Source: UBA3910 sp002391465
GTDB lineage: Bacteria; Bacillota; Limnochordia; Darwinibacteriales; Darwinibacteriaceae
Direction: 5' to 3'
NCBI GenBank assembly: GCA_030054835.1
Contig: JASGVS010000012.1
Coordinates: 84,814-148,813 of the forward strand
DNA: 64,000 bases
Numbering within the stretch: position 1 is the stretch's first letter; every line of letters begins with the position of its first letter. The notes under the pieces are model-generated. The model was not told the origin of the DNA. It was given only the letters and a program-made list of their open reading frames with translations, and searched no databases. Position numbers and translations under genes: made by a program. Shown piece after piece: positions 52,544-61,428 of the stretch.

Positions 52544-53581
52544 ATGAACAAGCGAATTGAGACTGTCCAACAAGTAACGGATTACACGGTTGAGCAGGGC
52601 CGAAAGTTTGCCTCGGCTACACCAGAGGAGATTATCCAAGGCTTAACAACCGATATTTATTTCGTCAAAACAAACGAAATCCTGCATAACCTCAAGCTGC
52701 AGGACACGGAGGTAGTGGCGGAGATCTTCCCGCGGCGCCCAGGTATTTTGGTTGGGGTAGAGGAAGCGAAAAACCTGCTTGAGGGGACAGGCGTGGAAGT
52801 GTGGAGCCTGCCCGAAGGGGCTAGGTTCGAAGCGAAGGAAGTTGTGATGCGTATTAAGGGCAGATACACTGACTTCGGCATTTACGAAACGGCTGTGCTA
52901 GGTATTCTAGCCAGCTCCAGCGGCTGGGCTACAGCTGCTAGTATTGCTAAAGAGGCTGCTGACGGCAGACCTGTGCTCTGCTTCGGCGCACGCCACGTCC
53001 ATCCTGCGGTAGCGCCTGTGATGGAGCGGGCTGCGATTGTGGGCGGTGCCGATGGCGCGTCCTGCATTTTAGGAGCGAAACTGGCCGGATTCGAGCCTTC
53101 CGGTACAGTACCCCACGCCCTCTTTTTAATCGTAGGGGATTCCCTCGAAACTGCTATTGCCTATAACCGCTTTATGCCGCCTGAGTCAAGGCGTTTGATG
53201 CTGGTTGATACGTTTAAAGATGAGGTGGAAGAGAGCATCCGCCTCGCTTCCTCACCCGAAACGGGTTTGGAAGCAGTCCGCTTAGATACGCCCAGTGAGC
53301 GGGGGGGAGTAACTCCCGCCTTAGTTAAGGAGCTTAGGGCGAAACTGGATCTGGCCGGGCATGAAAACATTCAGATTTTCGTTTCAGGCGGTCTTGATCC
53401 GGAACGAATCAAGCTTCTGGCGGAGGCTGGAGCTGATGCCTTTGGGGTGGGAAGCTACATCTCCAGTGCACCTGCCATTGATATGACTATGGACCTGAAG
53501 GAAGTGAACGGCAAACCGGTTGCTAAACGGGGACGGATTCCCGGTTTGAGCGAGACTTCTCGCTTAGAGCGCATTCTATAG
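52544..53581 (+). CDS. pncB: Nicotinate phosphoribosyltransferase
   Basis: First step of NAD salvage from nicotinate. 345 residues of the short type also found in archaea and thermophiles: TDIYFVKTNEIL, FGARHVHPAV, GGADGASC, VDTFKDEVEE and the C-terminal FVSGGLDPERI and GVGSYIS phosphate-binding loops. ATG 52544 lies seven bases from AAGGAG; the frame is open earlier inside the transglycosylase gene, but without a site. Confidence 0.93.
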   Translation: MNKRIETVQQVTDYTVEQGRKFASATPEEIIQGLTTDIYFVKTNEILHNLKLQDTEVVAEIFPRRPGILVGVEEAKNLLEGTGVEVWSLPEGARFEAKEVVMRIKGRYTDFGIYETAVLGILASSSGWATAASIAKEAADGRPVLCFGARHVHPAVAPVMERAAIVGGADGASCILGAKLAGFEPSGTVPHALFLIVGDSLETAIAYNRFMPPESRRLMLVDTFKDEVEESIRLASSPETGLEAVRLDTPSERGGVTPALVKELRAKLDLAGHENIQIFVSGGLDPERIKLLAEAGADAFGVGSYISSAPAIDMTMDLKEVNGKPVAKRGRIPGLSETSRLERIL

Positions 53582-53594
53582 CGGAGGTAAGGAA

Positions 53595-54233
53595 ATGGCT
53601 GAATCCATCAAGGCCAAGGTGATTACCCTCGCCCAAGGGGACCCATTCTTAACGGTGGACGAGCTTAGCGAAAGGTCAGGAACCACATCCCGCTATGTGC
53701 GTACCATCCTTTCTGAAGCGGGCCTTTCCTTGAATAAACTGCGGCGGCAGTACGCCCGGCGTTTGGAAAAGAGGTTGGGTGAGGAAGCAGGGAATGAACC
53801 CGAGCAAATCACTGCCGAACTGGAGATCATCAGGATTACTGGCAAAGAGGTACATTCATCCTTAAGCCCGTGGGGAGCGGAGGAGAAGCTTTTTCAGCTA
53901 AGTGCACTTGGCCGTAGGGGAGACCTTTTGGTCTATGAGCAGATAGTTACCCCCACCAGTGTGACAGTATGCCCCGATTACATAAACCTGCGCCAACTCT
54001 TGCCCAATGGCGGTGAGTTGACGGTAGGCGAGCAGAAAATTGAGGTTGTTAGGGGCAGTTCGCTCAACTCCCTGTTGGCCTTGGCCCAGTCTGAGCCTGT
54101 CTTCAGACTTAGTTCCGTTTTGCTTGCCCAGGGCGAGATAGCTGCCTTGGAGCGTCTGTGGTTCGGTTTGGAAGGCGTTTCTCTGCACTGGTCTCGCCAG
54201 GAAACGGAGCTGAAGGTGCACCATACGGGCTAA
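53595..54233 (+). CDS. UTRA-like transcriptional regulator with an atypical helix-turn-helix
   Basis: 212 residues. N-terminal HTH (TVDELSERSGTTSRYVRTILSEAGLS) is short and unlike a GntR winged helix; it is closer in spacing to DeoR/AraC-like HTH motifs. The C-terminal half fits the UTRA ligand-binding fold (LLVYEQIVTPTSV and EPVFRLSS...GEIAALERLWFG). Overall it looks like a GntR/HutC-type regulator with the DNA-binding part replaced or shortened. It follows pncB by 13 bases, so it may respond to an NAD-pathway metabolite. Identification of the UTRA part is by pattern only. Confidence 0.6.
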   Translation: MAESIKAKVITLAQGDPFLTVDELSERSGTTSRYVRTILSEAGLSLNKLRRQYARRLEKRLGEEAGNEPEQITAELEIIRITGKEVHSSLSPWGAEEKLFQLSALGRRGDLLVYEQIVTPTSVTVCPDYINLRQLLPNGGELTVGEQKIEVVRGSSLNSLLALAQSEPVFRLSSVLLAQGEIAALERLWFGLEGVSLHWSRQETELKVHHTG

Positions 54234-54372
54234 TGTGGGCACGGAGCGTGGCAAATCTTAACAGTAATTCCAAAAGGTTTAGGCAGGAGATCCGCCATGG
54301 TCGGCGAATTATCCTTTGATACATGGGGTTCAGCATTTCATTGATGGTAGGACATAGAGAGGGAGGGTAACT

Positions 54373-55389
54373 ATGACACAGAAATTGCTGTCAGTAAAGG
54401 GCCTCAAAACTTACTTCTATACAGATGATGGAGTGATTCCCGCAGTTGATGGCGTCAGCTTCGATCTTGATCGGGGTGGGACTATCGGCATCGTAGGCGA
54501 ATCCGGTTGCGGCAAGAGCGTAACCTCTCTGTCAGTAATGGGCCTAATTCCCCAGCCACCGGGGAAAATTGAGGGTGGCGAAATTATATTCGAAGGCAGA
54601 AATCTGCTTGAGCTCGACGAAGCAGAGATGCGTCATATTCGGGGTAATGACATCTCCATGATCTTCCAAGAACCCATGACTTCGCTTAACCCCGTATTTA
54701 CAGTGGGTAACCAGATTTGTGAAGCGATTATGCTGCATCAAGGTCTGGATAAAAATGCGGCACGGGAAAAAGCAATTGAAATGCTGCGGTTGGTCGGAAT
54801 CCCGTCGCCGGAGAAAAGAATAGACGACTATCCCCATCAGATGAGCGGCGGTATGCGCCAGAGGGTCATGATCGCCATGGCTTTATCTTGTAATCCTAAA
54901 TTACTGATTGCCGATGAGCCCACCACCGCATTGGACGTTACTATCCAAGCCCAGATTTTGGACCTCATGCGTGAGCTGAGGGAAGAAACTGGTACGGCCA
55001 TTATGATGATCACCCACGACCTGGGTGTCATTGCTGAACTGGTCGAAAAAGTGGTGGTTATGTATACAGGTAAGATCGTAGAAAGTGCGGACACACTCAC
55101 AATCTTTCAGGAGCCAATGCATCCTTACACCATTGGACTCTTAGGGTCTATCCCGCGCCTTGACGGCGACGGTTCCAGGCTGCAGGCCATTCCGGGTACA
55201 GTTCCCATTCCGGGCAGCTTCCCTGAGGGCTGCGGTTTCCACCCACGCTGTCCGTTCGCAACCGATCTATGCCGTGCAAAAGTGCCGCCTGCGTTTGAGG
55301 TAAGTGAAGGACACAGTGTGGCCTGCTGGAAGGTTGTTGATTACAATGAGAATGCAGAAGTTGACCAAAAGAACGGGGAGGTGGGCTAA
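54373..55389 (+). CDS. Oligopeptide/dipeptide ABC transporter ATP-binding protein (DppD/OppD)
   Basis: 338 residues: Walker [10 protein letters not shown]-loop FQEP, signature MSGGMRQRV, Walker [15 protein letters not shown], and the C-terminal oligo_HPY domain with the Cys-rich [10 protein letters not shown]...C loop that can bind an [4Fe-4S] cluster. ATG 54373 follows GAGGGAGGG. It is paired with the F subunit gene, but no permease or binding protein is adjacent. Confidence 0.93.
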   Translation: MTQKLLSVKGLKTYFYTDDGVIPAVDGVSFDLDRGGTIGIVGESGCGKSVTSLSVMGLIPQPPGKIEGGEIIFEGRNLLELDEAEMRHIRGNDISMIFQEPMTSLNPVFTVGNQICEAIMLHQGLDKNAAREKAIEMLRLVGIPSPEKRIDDYPHQMSGGMRQRVMIAMALSCNPKLLIADEPTTALDVTIQAQILDLMRELREETGTAIMMITHDLGVIAELVEKVVVMYTGKIVESADTLTIFQEPMHPYTIGLLGSIPRLDGDGSRLQAIPGTVPIPGSFPEGCGFHPRCPFATDLCRAKVPPAFEVSEGHSVACWKVVDYNENAEVDQKNGEVG

Positions 55390-56406
55390 ATGACAGCTGT
55401 TAACCAGGTTGCACAACAAGAGAATCTCTTAGAAGTTCGAGATCTAGTTAAACACTTTCCTATCCGCCAGGGGATCATCTTCAGCAAACAGGTTGGTGCG
55501 GTCCAGGCGGTTGACGGTGTTTCCTTTGACATTCTCAAGGGAGAGACGCTTGGTTTAGTAGGTGAGAGTGGCTGCGGTAAGACCACTGTGGGACGTTTGA
55601 TCCTCCGTTTGCTTGAGCCCACTTCAGGCAACATCATCTTTGACGGCAAAAACATTCCTCAGTTACCCAAAGATGAGATGCGGGAGTTGAGGAAAGAGAT
55701 TCAGATCATTTTCCAAGACCCGTATGGTTCGCTTAACCCGAGGATGACAGTAGGGGACATCATCGGTGAACCCCTCTATATTCATAAACTAGCAAGGGGA
55801 GCAGAACGGGAAAAGAGGGTGCGGGAAATCCTTGAGACGGTTGGTCTGAGTGCCTTTCACGCCCGCCGCTTCCCCCACGAATTCTCCGGCGGTCAGCGCC
55901 AGCGTATCGGTATTGCCCGTGCCTTGGCTGTTAACCCCAGGCTGATTATTGCGGATGAGCCCGTTTCGGCGCTGGACGTATCCATCCAAGCCCAGGTTAT
56001 TAACCTGCTGCAGGATCTGCAGGAAGAGTTCGGCTTGACCTATCTGTTTATTGCCCACGACCTGAGCGTTGTGAAGCATATTTCAGACCGGGTGGCAGTA
56101 ATGTACCTCGGTAAGATCGTAGAACTGACCGACAAAGAAGAGCTGTACCGCAATCCGAAGCATCCTTACACCCAGGCTCTACTCTCTGCCATTCCAGAGG
56201 CTGACCCAACCATCAAGAAGGAACGGATTATCTTGAAGGGCGATGTACCCAGCCCGATCAACCCGCCTTCAGGCTGTCGTTTCCACACCAGGTGCCCCAA
56301 GGTAATGGATATCTGCCGTGTGCAAGAGCCCGAGTTTGTAGACACGGGCGATGGTCACTATGTGGCCTGCCACCTAGTACCTGCAGCCGGCGCAGAAAAG
56401 AACTAA
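55390..56406 (+). CDS. Oligopeptide/dipeptide ABC transporter ATP-binding protein (DppF/OppF)
   Basis: 338 residues: Walker [11 protein letters not shown]-loop [12 protein letters not shown], signature FSGGQRQRI, Walker [15 protein letters not shown], and the same C-terminal CRFHTRCPK cluster loop. The ATG follows the DppD stop directly. The heterodimer would energise a permease encoded elsewhere. The second unit of this two-gene set ends before a new promoter. Confidence 0.93.
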   Translation: MTAVNQVAQQENLLEVRDLVKHFPIRQGIIFSKQVGAVQAVDGVSFDILKGETLGLVGESGCGKTTVGRLILRLLEPTSGNIIFDGKNIPQLPKDEMRELRKEIQIIFQDPYGSLNPRMTVGDIIGEPLYIHKLARGAEREKRVREILETVGLSAFHARRFPHEFSGGQRQRIGIARALAVNPRLIIADEPVSALDVSIQAQVINLLQDLQEEFGLTYLFIAHDLSVVKHISDRVAVMYLGKIVELTDKEELYRNPKHPYTQALLSAIPEADPTIKKERIILKGDVPSPINPPSGCRFHTRCPKVMDICRVQEPEFVDTGDGHYVACHLVPAAGAEKN

Positions 56407-56427
56407 GGGTAAAAAATGTTAAAACTC

Positions 56428-56484
56428 TTGCAAGCGACGGTAAAATATTGTATCATTAAGGTGCAATAGGTTATATTTACCGTC
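56428..56484 (+). promoter_or_regulatory. Promoter with flanking 9-bp palindrome, upstream of the GlpA-like operon
   Basis: TTGCAA (56428-56433), 17-base spacer, TATCAT (56451-56456). The arms GACGGTAAA (56436-56444) and TTTACCGTC (56476-56484) lie in the spacer and just after the start site, as a two-half-site repressor operator could. No regulator is assigned. Confidence 0.6.
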
Positions 56485-56501
56485 GGGGTAAGAGAAGAGA
56501 G

Positions 56502-56547
56502 AAAAACCCTACCGGTGGATTTCACGATCCTTCGGCGGGGTTTTTTT
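56502..56547 (+). terminator. Attenuator-type terminator in the leader of the GlpA-like operon
   Basis: AAAAACCC pairs with GGGTTTTT across 56502-56547, with inner ACCG/CGG and GGAT/ATCC pairings, ending in seven T. It lies between the promoter and the first gene, so only read-through RNA expresses the operon. The ribosome site GGAGGAGG follows within 20 bases. Confidence 0.8.
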
Positions 56548-56569
56548 GTTCTTCAAAAAGGAGGAGGCT

Positions 56570-58045
56570 GTGAGTGGAGTGGGTAAAGAGCGAAGATCGG
56601 TTCAGGTAGCAATTGTTGGAGGAGGGATAGTTGGTACCTGCGTAGCCAGGGAGCTCAGCCGGTACAAACTCGATGTCTTGCTGATCGAGGCCGAGCCCGA
56701 GGTTGGCTGGGGTACGACCAAGGCCAACAGCGGTATCGTCCATGGGGGCTTCCATGAAGAACCCGGTACGCTGAAGGCGAAGTTTTGCCTCCCGGGTAAC
56801 CAGATGTTTCCTAAGCTCTGCGAGGAATTGGATGTGACGTTTGTCCAGAACGGTATCCTGCTGGTGGCCCGCACAGAAGAGGAGATGGAGGTAGTCCAGC
56901 GCTACTACCAAAGGGGCAAAGACAGGGGGGTAAACCTGCGCTTGCTCAGCCAGGAAGAACTGTTTGAGCTGGAGCCCAATTTAAGCAGGAGTATCGTGGG
57001 CGCAATGTATGCGCCGGAGGGTGGTTCGGTTATGCCCTTTGAACTGGCGGCTGCCCTGATGGAAAACGCCATTCAAAACGGAGCCCAGCTTCTGGTGGAA
57101 AATCCGGTTATCAATGGTTGGGTGGACGGGGACAAGAAATATCTCGAAACTCCCCAGTACATCATTGAGGCGGATATAGTGGTGAACGTGGCCGGTCTTA
57201 AGGCAGATGAGATCGCCCGCCTATTTGGTGACGCCTATTTTTCCATCCTGCCCCGCAAGGGTGAGGAGTATCTCTTCGACCTATCGGAGAAGAACGTAGT
57301 TACTTCCACCATCTTTCCGGTTCCAAGCGAGATCAGCAAGGGTATTTTAGTTATACCTACCGCTGCCGGCAACTTGATGATGGGACCAACCAGCCACAAT
57401 GTGCCGGCAAAGGACGATTTGGCCACGACCTATGAGGGTTTCAGACAGATTTACGAAGGTGCTAAGAGTTTGGTACCTAACCTCCAGGTACGGAAAGTTA
57501 TCGCCCAGTTTGCTGGTCTGAGGGCCGCAAGCGATAGAGGTGATTTCATTGTGGAATGCTCCCCTAGGGTGCGCGGCTTGATCCACCTTGCCGGAATTGA
57601 ATCCCCCGGCCTTACTGCCGCACCGGCCATAGCAGCCCATGTGCCTGAGATGCTGAAAGACAAGGGTTATGTGCTGGAGCCGAAAGAGGACTTTAATCCC
57701 CGCCGGGAGCCCGTTATTCGCTTCAATGAGCTGTCCCACGAGGAGCGGGATGAACTGGTGCGGAAAGACCCAAGCTTCGGCCGGATTATCTGCCGCTGTG
57801 AAACGGTGACAGAAGGGGAGATCGTTGATGCCATCCGCCGAGGTGCCAGGACGTTAGACGGCATCAAGTTTAGGGCCAGAGGAGGGGCTGGGCGCTGCCA
57901 GGGCGGCTTCTGCCAGCCTTTGGTTATGGAGATTCTGGCTCGTGAGCTGAATATTACCCTGGAGAAAGTAACCAAACGGGGGCCCGGCAGTGAGATGATC
58001 ATGTATCATGCCAAAGAATTACTGAGAGATGGGGTGCGGCAATGA
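56570..58045 (+). CDS. FAD-dependent glycerol-3-phosphate dehydrogenase-type oxidoreductase with BFD domain (GlpA-like)
   Basis: 491 residues. N-terminal DAO fold with GGGIVGTCVARELS, KANSGIVHGGFH, and MPFELAAAL; C-terminal BFD-type [2Fe-2S] domain with CRCETVTEGE and GRCQGGFC. This layout matches clostridial GlpA/GlpO-type proteins that pair with a GlpB-like FAD/NAD protein and a DUF1667 protein, both of which follow. GTG 56570 is five bases from AAGGAGG. The substrate is probably glycerol 3-phosphate, though the family also includes L-2-hydroxyglutarate-type oxidases. Confidence 0.85.
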   Translation: MSGVGKERRSVQVAIVGGGIVGTCVARELSRYKLDVLLIEAEPEVGWGTTKANSGIVHGGFHEEPGTLKAKFCLPGNQMFPKLCEELDVTFVQNGILLVARTEEEMEVVQRYYQRGKDRGVNLRLLSQEELFELEPNLSRSIVGAMYAPEGGSVMPFELAAALMENAIQNGAQLLVENPVINGWVDGDKKYLETPQYIIEADIVVNVAGLKADEIARLFGDAYFSILPRKGEEYLFDLSEKNVVTSTIFPVPSEISKGILVIPTAAGNLMMGPTSHNVPAKDDLATTYEGFRQIYEGAKSLVPNLQVRKVIAQFAGLRAASDRGDFIVECSPRVRGLIHLAGIESPGLTAAPAIAAHVPEMLKDKGYVLEPKEDFNPRREPVIRFNELSHEERDELVRKDPSFGRIICRCETVTEGEIVDAIRRGARTLDGIKFRARGGAGRCQGGFCQPLVMEILARELNITLEKVTKRGPGSEMIMYHAKELLRDGVRQ

Positions 58046-59307
58046 AACACTTAACGGCTGATGTGGTTGTGATTGGAGGCGGACCGGCTGGTTTGGCGGC
58101 TGCTCTAGCTGCCCACAACGAAGGCGCCAAGAAGGTGGTCGTTCTGGAGCGCAACATCGAGCTTGGGGGGATCCTCCAACAGTGCATCCACCACGGTTTC
58201 GGCTTGCACCGCTTTAAGGCTGAACTGACAGGCCCGGAATACGCGCAGAAGTATATCGACCTTTTAAAGGAAACTGACGTTGAAGTGCTGCTGGAGACGA
58301 TGGTGTTAGAAATCACGCCGGAGCGGACGATCTATGCAGTGAATGCTTCCATGGGTATGCTCAAAATCGATGCGGGAGCTATTGTGCTCGCCATGGGCTG
58401 CCGGGAGCGGACCAGGGGTGCCCTACGCATACCCGGATCCCGTCCAGCCGGTGTGTTTTCCGCCGGTAGTGCCCAGCGTTATGTGAATATAGACGGGTAT
58501 ATGCCCGGGAAAAAGGCTGTCATCCTCGGATCCGGTGATATTGGCCTGATCATGGCGAGGCGCTTTACCTTAGAAGGTGCCAAAGTGGAAGCGGTAGTAG
58601 AAGCGCTGCCCTATGCAGCGGGACTGACCCGGAATGTAGTACAGTGCTTGGAGGACTTTGATATCCCCCTCCACCTTGCCTCTACCGTGGTGGAGATCCA
58701 CGGCAATGAACGGATTGAGGGCGTAACCATCGCTAAGGTAGATGAAAACTGGGATCCCATACCTGGGACGGAAGAGTTCATTGAATGCGATACACTGCTT
58801 CTCTCAGTTGGACTAATCCCGGAAAATGAGCTGAGTGAAGGGGTGGGTGTTCAGATCGATCCCATTACAAATGGCCCAAATGTGAACGAGTTTTTGATGA
58901 CCACAGTGCCTGGTATCTTTGCCTGCGGCAATGTACTCCATGTCCATGACCTAGTTGACAATGTCTCCAAGGAAGCGGAGCGGGCAGGTAGTTTTGCCGG
59001 ACGCTTTGCCTTAGGAAGATTGACTGAACCGAAAAGGCGGATAAAGGTTAAGGCCGGCGAGAACATTCGCTACGTTGTACCCCATGAGATCTCAACCGAC
59101 GAACCTGTAGAGCTCTATATGCGGGTGCAGAAGCCACAGATCGATGTCTATCTTGAGGTGGGAGAACTGCGCCGGCTGCGTAAACAGATGGTACGGCCCA
59201 GTGAAATGCTGGATGTGAAGCTTACACCGGAAATGCTGGGCAAGATTTCCGGCGACACTCTCACGATCCGGATCACTGCACAAGAGGAGGTGGGGAGCGG
59301 TGCGTAA
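58042..59307 (+). CDS. FAD/NAD-linked oxidoreductase subunit
   Basis: 421 residues: FAD motif GGGPAGLAAA, ELGGILQQCIHHGFG, second nucleotide motif GSGDIGLIMARR, and CGNVLHVHDLVDN. It is the usual partner of the preceding DAO/BFD protein, passing electrons from the oxidised substrate. ATG 58042 overlaps the preceding stop by four bases, and DUF1667 starts inside its last codons. Confidence 0.88.
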   Translation: MKHLTADVVVIGGGPAGLAAALAAHNEGAKKVVVLERNIELGGILQQCIHHGFGLHRFKAELTGPEYAQKYIDLLKETDVEVLLETMVLEITPERTIYAVNASMGMLKIDAGAIVLAMGCRERTRGALRIPGSRPAGVFSAGSAQRYVNIDGYMPGKKAVILGSGDIGLIMARRFTLEGAKVEAVVEALPYAAGLTRNVVQCLEDFDIPLHLASTVVEIHGNERIEGVTIAKVDENWDPIPGTEEFIECDTLLLSVGLIPENELSEGVGVQIDPITNGPNVNEFLMTTVPGIFACGNVLHVHDLVDNVSKEAERAGSFAGRFALGRLTEPKRRIKVKAGENIRYVVPHEISTDEPVELYMRVQKPQIDVYLEVGELRRLRKQMVRPSEMLDVKLTPEMLGKISGDTLTIRITAQEEVGSGA

Positions 59308-59656
59308 GATAATAACGTGTACAGTTTGTCCCTTGAGCTGTCAGGTCGTTTTGGAACTCAATGCAGAGGGAGAAATCCTATCCGTTACCGGCAATAAGTG
59401 CGCCAGAGGCAAGACCTATGCCATTAAAGAACACACCGCACCGGAGAGAACGCTAACAACCACCGTCAAGGTAAAAGGCGGTGTCCATCCCCTTCTGCCT
59501 GTGAGAACCGATCAGCCCATTCCCAAGGAGAAGCTGGCTGAAGCGATGCTGGCAACGGCTGGGCTAGAGGTAGAGGCACCCGTAAAAATGGGTGATGTGA
59601 TCGTGGAAAACTTCCTTGACCTAGGCGTTAACCTGGTTGCTACCCGGGATATTTAG
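59300..59656 (+). CDS. DUF1667 domain protein
   Basis: 118 residues. Four Cys early on (CTVCPLSC and NKCARG) give a likely metal or Fe-S site. DUF1667 genes are regularly third in clostridial operons with the two oxidoreductases, and may act as a small electron-transfer or assembly subunit. GTG 59300, overlapping the previous gene by eight bases; GAGGTGGGG site. Confidence 0.9.
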   Translation: MRKIITCTVCPLSCQVVLELNAEGEILSVTGNKCARGKTYAIKEHTAPERTLTTTVKVKGGVHPLLPVRTDQPIPKEKLAEAMLATAGLEVEAPVKMGDVIVENFLDLGVNLVATRDI

Positions 59657-59667
59657 CATGGAAAGCT

Positions 59668-59696
59668 TTGCCTCCCACGCCATTTTATGTTATAAT
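59668..59696 (+). promoter_or_regulatory. Promoter of the SCIFF precursor
   Basis: TTGCCT (59668-59673), 17-base spacer, consensus TATAAT (59691-59696), 33 bases before the GTG. Confidence 0.7.
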
Positions 59697-59728
59697 AAAG
59701 TGGAATTTTAAGGATGGGGAGTGGCAAG

Positions 59729-59872
59729 GTGAGGAAAAGGCATATTAAAACACTAAGCGGTACAGCACTCAAAGCAACTTTGGTGACTGGGGGCTGTGGT
59801 GAATGTCAAGCCTCATGTCAGTCTGCCTGCAAAACATCTTGTACGGTAGGAAATCAGGTGTGTGAGAAGTAA
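59729..59872 (+). CDS. scfA: SCIFF ranthipeptide precursor
   Basis: Forty-seven residues, too short for most gene callers. Six Cys at 23, 26, 30, 34, 38 and 45 (GCGECQASCQSACKTSCTVG) give the six-cysteines-in-forty-five pattern; the N-terminus RKRHIKTLSG is the leader recognised by the maturase. In ranthipeptides the radical-SAM enzyme links Cys sulfur to beta or gamma carbons of downstream residues. GTG 59729 has GGGGAG eight bases upstream. The maturase gene lies 55 bases further on. Confidence 0.95.
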   Translation: MRKRHIKTLSGTALKATLVTGGCGECQASCQSACKTSCTVGNQVCEK

Positions 59873-59874
59873 AA

Positions 59875-59908
59875 AACAAGCAACTTCCGAGGCAGGAAGT
59901 TGCTTGTT
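59875..59908 (+). promoter_or_regulatory. 14-bp perfect hairpin between scfA and scfB
   Basis: AACAAGCAACTTCC (59875-59888) pairs fully with GGAAGTTGCTTGTT (59895-59908); no long T run follows. Probably a processing or partial-termination site that keeps precursor RNA in excess over maturase RNA. Confidence 0.7.
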
Positions 59909-59927
59909 CATTATATGGGAGTGATTA

Positions 59928-61295
59928 TTGTTGTTGGAAAAGAAATGTGTCCATACCTTTACCCAGGGTGGCCAGCATATTGTAGTCGATGGGAACTCTG
60001 GTGCAGTCCACGTGGTAGATGAATATGCCCTAAGGGTAATAGAGGAAATTCTACAAAATGGGCGAATTAGGGAATTAAGGCAAATTGTCCCGGAATTCTC
60101 AGGGCGGGGAGATTTGGCCTATGCGGCAGAGGAAGTGGCGGAGCTCACGGCTGCCGGTCTTCTTTTCAGTCCCGATCTGTCCGAAGTACCGGAGCGAACC
60201 GGGGTTGTGGTGAAAGCGCTTTGCCTCAATGTGGCCCATGACTGCAATCTGCGCTGCGACTACTGTTTTGCCAGCACAGGTGACTTTGGCGGTAGTAGGG
60301 AATTGATGCCGCTGGACGTGGCCAAGCAGGCAGTAGATTTTCTCATCGCCAATTCCGGCAACCGCCGCCATTTGGAGATAGACTTTTTCGGTGGGGAGCC
60401 CCTGCTGAATCGGGATGTGGTGAAGGAGACGGTTGCCTACGGCAAGGAGAGGGCAGCTGAGAGCGGGAAGGAGTTTCGCTTTACGTTAACGACCAATGGA
60501 ATTGGTCTCACCCCTGAAATTGAGGAGTTCATCAACAAAGAAATGTACAACGTCGTGCTCAGCCTGGACGGGAGAAAAGAGGTAAACGATTCCATCCGGC
60601 ACACCATTTCGGGCCGGGGCTCTGTCTACGAGACGATTGTGCCCAAGTTCCAGCGTTTGCTAGATGGCCGCGGCGGCAAGAGCTATTATGTCCGGGGCAC
60701 CTTTACCGCCCGCAACCTGGATTTTGCGGAAGATGTGCTTCATTTAAGCGAACTTGGCTTCAAGGAGATCTCAGTTGAACCCGTTGTTACAGACGCCGAG
60801 GCGGACTACGCCCTGACAGAAGAACACCTGCCGGCCGTTTTGAGTGAATACGAGCGTTTGGCAGACCTTTACCTTGAGCGGCGGACCAGCGAGCGGCCCT
60901 TCAACTTTTTCCACTTTAACGTGGAACTAAGGCAAGGGCCCTGCCTCTACAAACGCCTTACGGGCTGCGGCGCAGGCTATGAGTATTTGGCGGTAACACC
61001 CCAAGGCGAGCTCTATCCCTGTCACCAGTTCGTAGGCGAGGAAGAGTACCGCTTGGGCGACATCTTCAGCGGGGTTACCAATACTGAACTGCCCCGTCGG
61101 TTTGAGGAAAGCAACGTTCTGAACAAACCGGTCTGTCAAGATTGTTGGGCTAAGTTTTACTGCAGTGGGGGTTGTCACAGAAATAACATGGAGTATGCAG
61201 GAAATCTGTACAGTCCACACGAATTCATCTGTAAAATGGAGAAAAAGCGCCTTGAATGTGCCTTTTTCATACAAGCCGTGTTAATGGATGCCTGA
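59928..61295 (+). CDS. scfB: SCIFF peptide maturase, radical SAM with SPASM domain
   Basis: 455 residues. N-terminal peptide-recognition (RRE-like) region, then the radical-SAM core with CNLRCDYC (Cys-x3-Cys-x2-Cys) near 105-112, GGEPLLN, and the C-terminal SPASM/twitch region with CGAGYEYLAV, CHQF, CQDCWAKFYCSGGC and CKMEKK for auxiliary [4Fe-4S] clusters. It installs thioethers on the SCIFF peptide. TTG 59928 lies six bases after GGGAG. The pair is nearly universal in Clostridia. Confidence 0.94.
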   Translation: MLLEKKCVHTFTQGGQHIVVDGNSGAVHVVDEYALRVIEEILQNGRIRELRQIVPEFSGRGDLAYAAEEVAELTAAGLLFSPDLSEVPERTGVVVKALCLNVAHDCNLRCDYCFASTGDFGGSRELMPLDVAKQAVDFLIANSGNRRHLEIDFFGGEPLLNRDVVKETVAYGKERAAESGKEFRFTLTTNGIGLTPEIEEFINKEMYNVVLSLDGRKEVNDSIRHTISGRGSVYETIVPKFQRLLDGRGGKSYYVRGTFTARNLDFAEDVLHLSELGFKEISVEPVVTDAEADYALTEEHLPAVLSEYERLADLYLERRTSERPFNFFHFNVELRQGPCLYKRLTGCGAGYEYLAVTPQGELYPCHQFVGEEEYRLGDIFSGVTNTELPRRFEESNVLNKPVCQDCWAKFYCSGGCHRNNMEYAGNLYSPHEFICKMEKKRLECAFFIQAVLMDA

Positions 61296-61428
61296 TATGC
61301 ACGCGCCGAATAATTGAAATGCATATACGGCAGGCTGCCGTTGGCATGTGGTTGTGTTTGTATGGCTATGGGCCAGCGGTCGAGAATCACTTTCAATGCT
61401 TGCTTTTTGTTGGGAAGGAGGAGAAGAT

